From positions 1-7,233 of the forward strand of contig DODH01000197.1 in the NCBI GenBank assembly GCA_003545625.1: a DNA stretch of 7,233 nucleotides, given 5' to 3'. This DNA is from Nitrospina sp. (lineage in GTDB: Bacteria > Nitrospinota > Nitrospinia > Nitrospinales > VA-1). A model generated the notes under the pieces. It saw only the letters and a list, made by a program, of their open reading frames with translations. It made no database searches and had not been told where the DNA came from. The position numbers and the translations under genes were made by a program. Shown here piece after piece: positions 5,323-7,233 of this stretch (position 1 is its first letter; each line of letters begins with the position of its first letter).

Positions 5323-6153
5323 TTATGCGGTTTGAAGAAAAATCTGGCTGACTTCTTCTAATTGAGCCTCTGTCTGCTCTATAATCTGTTGCAGATGCGA
5401 GTCTTCAGATAACTGAACCGCATCCCACGCATCTTTCTCATAAAAGTATTTTTCCGTATCGCGGTCAGGGTCTAAAATAACCTGGTGACTGATTCTATCT
5501 GCCAAATGAACGATTGCGGCTTCAAGGGGAAAATTGTTAGCCGATGAAGGAAAGTGGTGATGGGCAACAGCTTCTTGTAATTTTACCGGGAGATTCCAGG
5601 CTCTGAGAAGAGCTCCACCGACACCCCCGTGATCAAAGCCAAAGTATTTGGCTTCGGCTTTATACCAGCGGTCGCCACTTTTTTCTGCAAAGTCTAAAAC
5701 AATTTTGAGTTGATCGGGAACTTTGAGGCACATCACCAAGCGGCCGATATCGTGCAGGAGGCCTGCCACAAAAATACTTTCTCCATCATATTCCCCGCGC
5801 GCCCGGTGAATGGCCCGGGCAGATAACCCGCAGGCAACACTGTGCCGCCAGAAATAATTCATGTCTACCAGGTCTTTGGGAATGCCCTTGAATTGCTCGA
5901 CCACCGTTGTGGCCAAAACCAACTGCATCAATTGTTCTGTTCCGACAACTCCCATTGCGTGGGAAATCGTTTCAATTTCTCCGCGAAAGCCATAAAATGC
6001 ACTGTTGACAATTTTTAAGAGACGCAGGGTCAGAGAAGGGTCCACGCCGATTATTTCAGCAATGTCATCAAAATCGCTGTCCGGGTCAGTGACCACTTCC
6101 CGCAACTTATAGAAGGTGTTGGGAAGGGAAGCAAGCGGTTCGTTTAAACTCAT
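5323..6153 (-). CDS. HDOD-domain signalling protein
   Basis: A 276-residue soluble protein that is essentially one HDOD domain, a catalytically degenerate relative of HD phosphohydrolases used in bacterial signalling, chemotaxis-like and cell-cycle control. Typical features are LPNTFYKLREVVTDPDSD (10-27), a core LLKIVNSAFYG (45-55) with HAMGVVG (65-71), FWRHSVACG (101-109), a GLLHDIGRLV block (131-140) with His134 and Asp135, FDHGGVGGALLRAWNLP (173-189) and AHHHFP (197-202). The ligands are partly kept, but HDOD members usually act by binding rather than hydrolysis. No receiver, GGDEF or EAL domain is fused. The last 30 residues look like an amphipathic helix. ATG 6153 is the only start in the upstream open frame, with a stop at 6192-6190. 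No SD is adjacent; see the leader structure at 6158-6224. Confidence 0.92.
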   Translation of the reverse strand: MSLNEPLASLPNTFYKLREVVTDPDSDFDDIAEIIGVDPSLTLRLLKIVNSAFYGFRGEIETISHAMGVVGTEQLMQLVLATTVVEQFKGIPKDLVDMNYFWRHSVACGLSARAIHRARGEYDGESIFVAGLLHDIGRLVMCLKVPDQLKIVLDFAEKSGDRWYKAEAKYFGFDHGGVGGALLRAWNLPVKLQEAVAHHHFPSSANNFPLEAAIVHLADRISHQVILDPDRDTEKYFYEKDAWDAVQLSEDSHLQQIIEQTEAQLEEVSQIFLQTA

Positions 6154-6157
6154 ATTG

Positions 6158-6224
6158 GAACAAATAAAAAAGGCTTTTAAAAAATATCCCTAAACGGATG
6201 TTGTTGATTTTATTTGTTCTCCCC
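6158..6224 (-). promoter_or_regulatory. HDOD gene leader: 12-bp inverted repeat abutting the start codon
   Basis: On the minus strand, GAACAAATAAAA (6219-6208) can pair perfectly with TTTTATTTGTTC (6169-6158) around a 38-nt loop. The 3' arm ends four bases before the ATG at 6153. A purine-rich GGGGAG (6224-6219) touches the 5' foot. No SD stands directly before the ATG, so the fold could bring the distant GGAG to normal SD distance. Alternatively it could block ribosome entry. This is seen in sequence as a perfect dyad; the mechanism is inferred. Confidence 0.5.
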
Positions 6225-6234
6225 GCTTAAAGTC

Positions 6235-6248
6235 TACATTATAATGTA
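6235..6248. promoter_or_regulatory. 14-bp perfect palindrome containing TATAAT on both strands
   Basis: TACATTATAATGTA is a perfect palindrome. It includes a consensus TATAAT on the plus strand (6240-6245) and on the minus strand (6243-6238). The minus-strand copy would start transcription near 6231 and give the HDOD gene a leader of about 78 nt; neither strand has a good -35. The right half continues as ATGTAAACCT (6244-6253), shared with a second site at 6361-6370. It is probably an operator over a promoter. Confidence 0.45.
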
Positions 6249-6324
6249 AACCTATTTCAACATTTCTAATGTCCCAATTGTGTTAATTTTAAAGGGGTTT
6301 CAGGTGGTTATGTGGAGAAAGGCT

Positions 6325-6343
6325 GAAAAATTGTTGATTTTTC
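6325..6343. repeat. Short perfect inverted repeat in the regulatory region
   Basis: GAAAAAT (6325-6331) and ATTTTTC (6337-6343) are perfect 7-bp arms around TGTTG. It lies four bases before the second palindromic site. It is AT-rich and may be incidental in this A/T-tract-rich region. Confidence 0.3.
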
Positions 6344-6347
6344 GTGA

Positions 6348-6386
6348 TTTACATCGTTCTATGTAAACCTGCAGGGCTGGGATAAT
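6348..6386 (+). promoter_or_regulatory. Second palindromic site with an adjoining extended -10
   Basis: TTTACAT (6348-6354) and ATGTAAA (6361-6367) are perfect 7-bp inverted arms around CGTTCT. The 10-mer ATGTAAACCT (6361-6370) repeats that at 6244-6253, 117 bp (about 11 helical turns) away. Just downstream, TGG-GATAAT (6378-6386) resembles an extended -10, so a factor bound to the palindrome would cover its -35 zone. Transcription would start near 6393 and run toward the microprotein gene. Confidence 0.4.
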
Positions 6387-6435
6387 TTTGTGGTGGACTC
6401 AAAATTTAGGAGCGAATTGTTTTTCTCCCACAATT

Positions 6436-6452
6436 GGGGGGGGTATTTTTTT
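6436..6452 (+). repeat. G8 and T7 homopolymer tracts
   Basis: Eight G (6436-6443) are followed by TA and seven T (6446-6452). They end 12 bp before the -35 of the promoter at 6465-6494. G tracts of this length can slip during replication, which makes variation between cells possible. In the 347-bp stretch 6154-6500 I see no supported gene, only these regulatory elements. Confidence 0.6.
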
Positions 6453-6464
6453 GCTCCTTTGATT

Positions 6465-6494
6465 TTTGCAGTGCCCAAGCAGGTGTTTTATAAT
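6465..6494 (+). promoter_or_regulatory. Promoter with consensus -10 predicting a leaderless mRNA
   Basis: TATAAT (6489-6494) is a perfect -10. TTTGCA (6465-6470) with an 18-bp spacer is a moderate -35 (4 of 6 matches). Counting seven bases from the end of the -10 puts the start of transcription at 6501, the A of the ATG of the next gene. Confidence 0.5.
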
Positions 6495-6500
6495 CGCGCC

Positions 6501-6668
6501 ATGACCCTCGCAGATCGAAATAAAGTCCTTAGAATTTTTCTTTACTTCCTTCTATTTTTAATCAGTTTTCTGGTTTTTGATTCGATAACGGTGGTGGTAG
6601 CAGTTTTATTGGCGGTGGCTGCTCTGGACTTTTTTTTATCCAGAGCCGACCAGAAAAAGGGTCGTTAA
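6501..6668 (+). CDS. 55-residue two-helix membrane protein of unknown function
   Basis: A small membrane protein with a short charged N-terminus (MTLADRNKVLR), two hydrophobic helices (about residues 11-26 and 29-46) joined by a short FDS turn, and a basic tail (SRADQKKGR). The positive tail and N-terminal Arg/Lys suggest both ends lie in the cytoplasm. I recognise no family. The frame is open upstream to a GTG at 6390, but those 37 residues pass through the G8 and T7 tracts and the consensus -10, so ATG 6501 is preferred. No SD precedes it, which matches a leaderless transcript. The DUF2797 gene follows after 17 bp on the same strand, so the two probably form an operon. Support is composition, hydrophobic pattern and context. 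Confidence 0.6.
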   Translation: MTLADRNKVLRIFLYFLLFLISFLVFDSITVVVAVLLAVAALDFFLSRADQKKGR

Positions 6669-6685
6669 TTCATGGAGATGCTTAA

Positions 6686-7233
6686 ATGAAACTTTTGGGT
6701 CAGCTTCGAAAGATGAACGCGGAAGCCCAGAATCCGGTTACATATTTTTTAAATCTGGATAAAACCTCCTACCCCTTGAATCCGCATATCGGTAAGCCCA
6801 TGGGATTAAAATGGACAGGTACCATAACCTGCATCGAATGCGGGCGGAAGACCCGCAAATCCTATGACCAGGGCTATTGTTTTGTCTGCTCCCGGGATCT
6901 TCCGCAAAATGCCATGTGTTCGTTTCGCCCGGAACTATGTGTACACGAAAAAGGAAATGAGGCCGATCGCGAGTTCTGGCGCACCCATTGTAACATCGAT
7001 CACTTTGTTTACCTTTCGTTGACCAGTGGAGTGAAGGTCGGCATAACCCGGCACACCAATATTCCTGACCGCTGGATCGACCAAGGGGCTATAAGAGGAT
7101 TGATCATCGCCAGGGTTCCTGAGCGGATCCTTTCAGGCCAGATTGAAGTAGCTCTGGCGAAACATTTTGCGGACAAAACCAATTGGCGCAAAATGCTGAA
7201 GGGGGAAGTGGAAGAGGTGGACCTACTCATCCT
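6686..7233 (+). CDS. DUF2797 family protein, N-terminal part (runs off the right edge)
   Basis: The frame is open from ATG 6686 to the window end (182 residues); family members are usually about 250-280 residues, so the C-terminus is missing. Cysteine pairs suggest zinc binding: CIEC (49-52) and CFVC (65-68), followed by Cys78, Cys85 and Cys102. The segment KSYDQGYCFVC and the later VYLSLTSGVKVGITRHTNIP, split here as VYLSLTSG (108-115) and VKVGITR (116-122), with DRWIDQGA (128-135) and DKTNWRKML (163-171), match what I know of DUF2797. The GVKVGITR-type strand resembles the core of GIY-YIG-like nuclease domains, so a nucleic-acid role is conceivable but unproven. GGAG (6674-6677) eight bases upstream sets the start. 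It follows the membrane microprotein gene by 17 bp. Confidence 0.85.
   Translation, partial: MKLLGQLRKMNAEAQNPVTYFLNLDKTSYPLNPHIGKPMGLKWTGTITCIECGRKTRKSYDQGYCFVCSRDLPQNAMCSFRPELCVHEKGNEADREFWRTHCNIDHFVYLSLTSGVKVGITRHTNIPDRWIDQGAIRGLIIARVPERILSGQIEVALAKHFADKTNWRKMLKGEVEEVDLLI

Noticed and set aside
6390..6500. GTG-started 37-residue extension of the membrane microprotein
   Set aside because: There is no SD, it reads through G8 and T7 tracts and a consensus -10, and adds no recognisable signal or domain.
6672..6689. Five-codon mini-ORF overlapping the DUF2797 start as ATGA
   Set aside because: Its upstream ATGs merely flank the SD of the main gene; too short to support as a coupled leader peptide.

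Overview
This 7.2-kb window comes from a bacterial chromosome of moderate GC content. Shine-Dalgarno (SD)-led genes, several TTG starts and an HDOD-domain regulator suggest a Gram-negative, free-living environmental bacterium. The mix of a B12-dependent radical SAM protein, an HDOD protein and a DUF47/Pit pair would fit Nitrospinota or a deltaproteobacterial-type lineage, but no phylogenetic marker is present, so this is a weak guess. I see no rRNA, tRNA, CRISPR array, transposase or complete mobile element.

Left part (1-1417): the N-terminal 245 residues of a cobalamin-binding radical SAM-type protein run leftward off the window edge. It diverges from an acidic 164-residue orphan protein across a 187-bp intergenic region with an 8-bp inverted repeat around a possible extended -10.

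Middle-left (1418-2746): this is the scarred part. A 63-64 bp repeat occurs in opposite orientations at 1418-1480 and 2674-2737, with a more diverged relative at 2607-2640. Between the two main copies lie a GC-rich run of short perfect hairpins (1501-1597), the C-terminal stub of an S1/P1-type nuclease whose metal-binding part is gone (1603-1848), and an intact glyoxalase II-like metallo-beta-lactamase-fold hydrolase (1867-2586). The right-hand repeat is one arm and the loop of a large hairpin that may terminate the hydrolase transcript.

Centre (2853-4882): a two-gene operon for low-affinity phosphate uptake. A DUF47 PhoU-like accessory protein is followed 41 bp later by a Pit-family permease, and a strong bidirectional terminator closes the operon.

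Right part (4909-6153, minus strand): a 74-residue protein with a CxH/CxxC zinc-ribbon-like pattern and an HDOD signalling protein. The HDOD gene has no SD next to its ATG. A 12-bp inverted repeat ends four bases before the start codon, and a GGGGAG stands at its other foot.

Right end (6154-7233): a 347-bp regulatory region carries two palindromic sites sharing the 10-mer ATGTAAACCT and a G8/T7 homopolymer pair. Its rightmost predicted promoter has a transcription start exactly on the ATG of a 55-residue two-helix membrane protein. That gene is followed 17 bp later by a DUF2797-type protein with paired cysteines, cut by the window end. The main leads are the repeat family with the nuclease relic, the HDOD leader, and the architecture upstream of the microprotein/DUF2797 pair.
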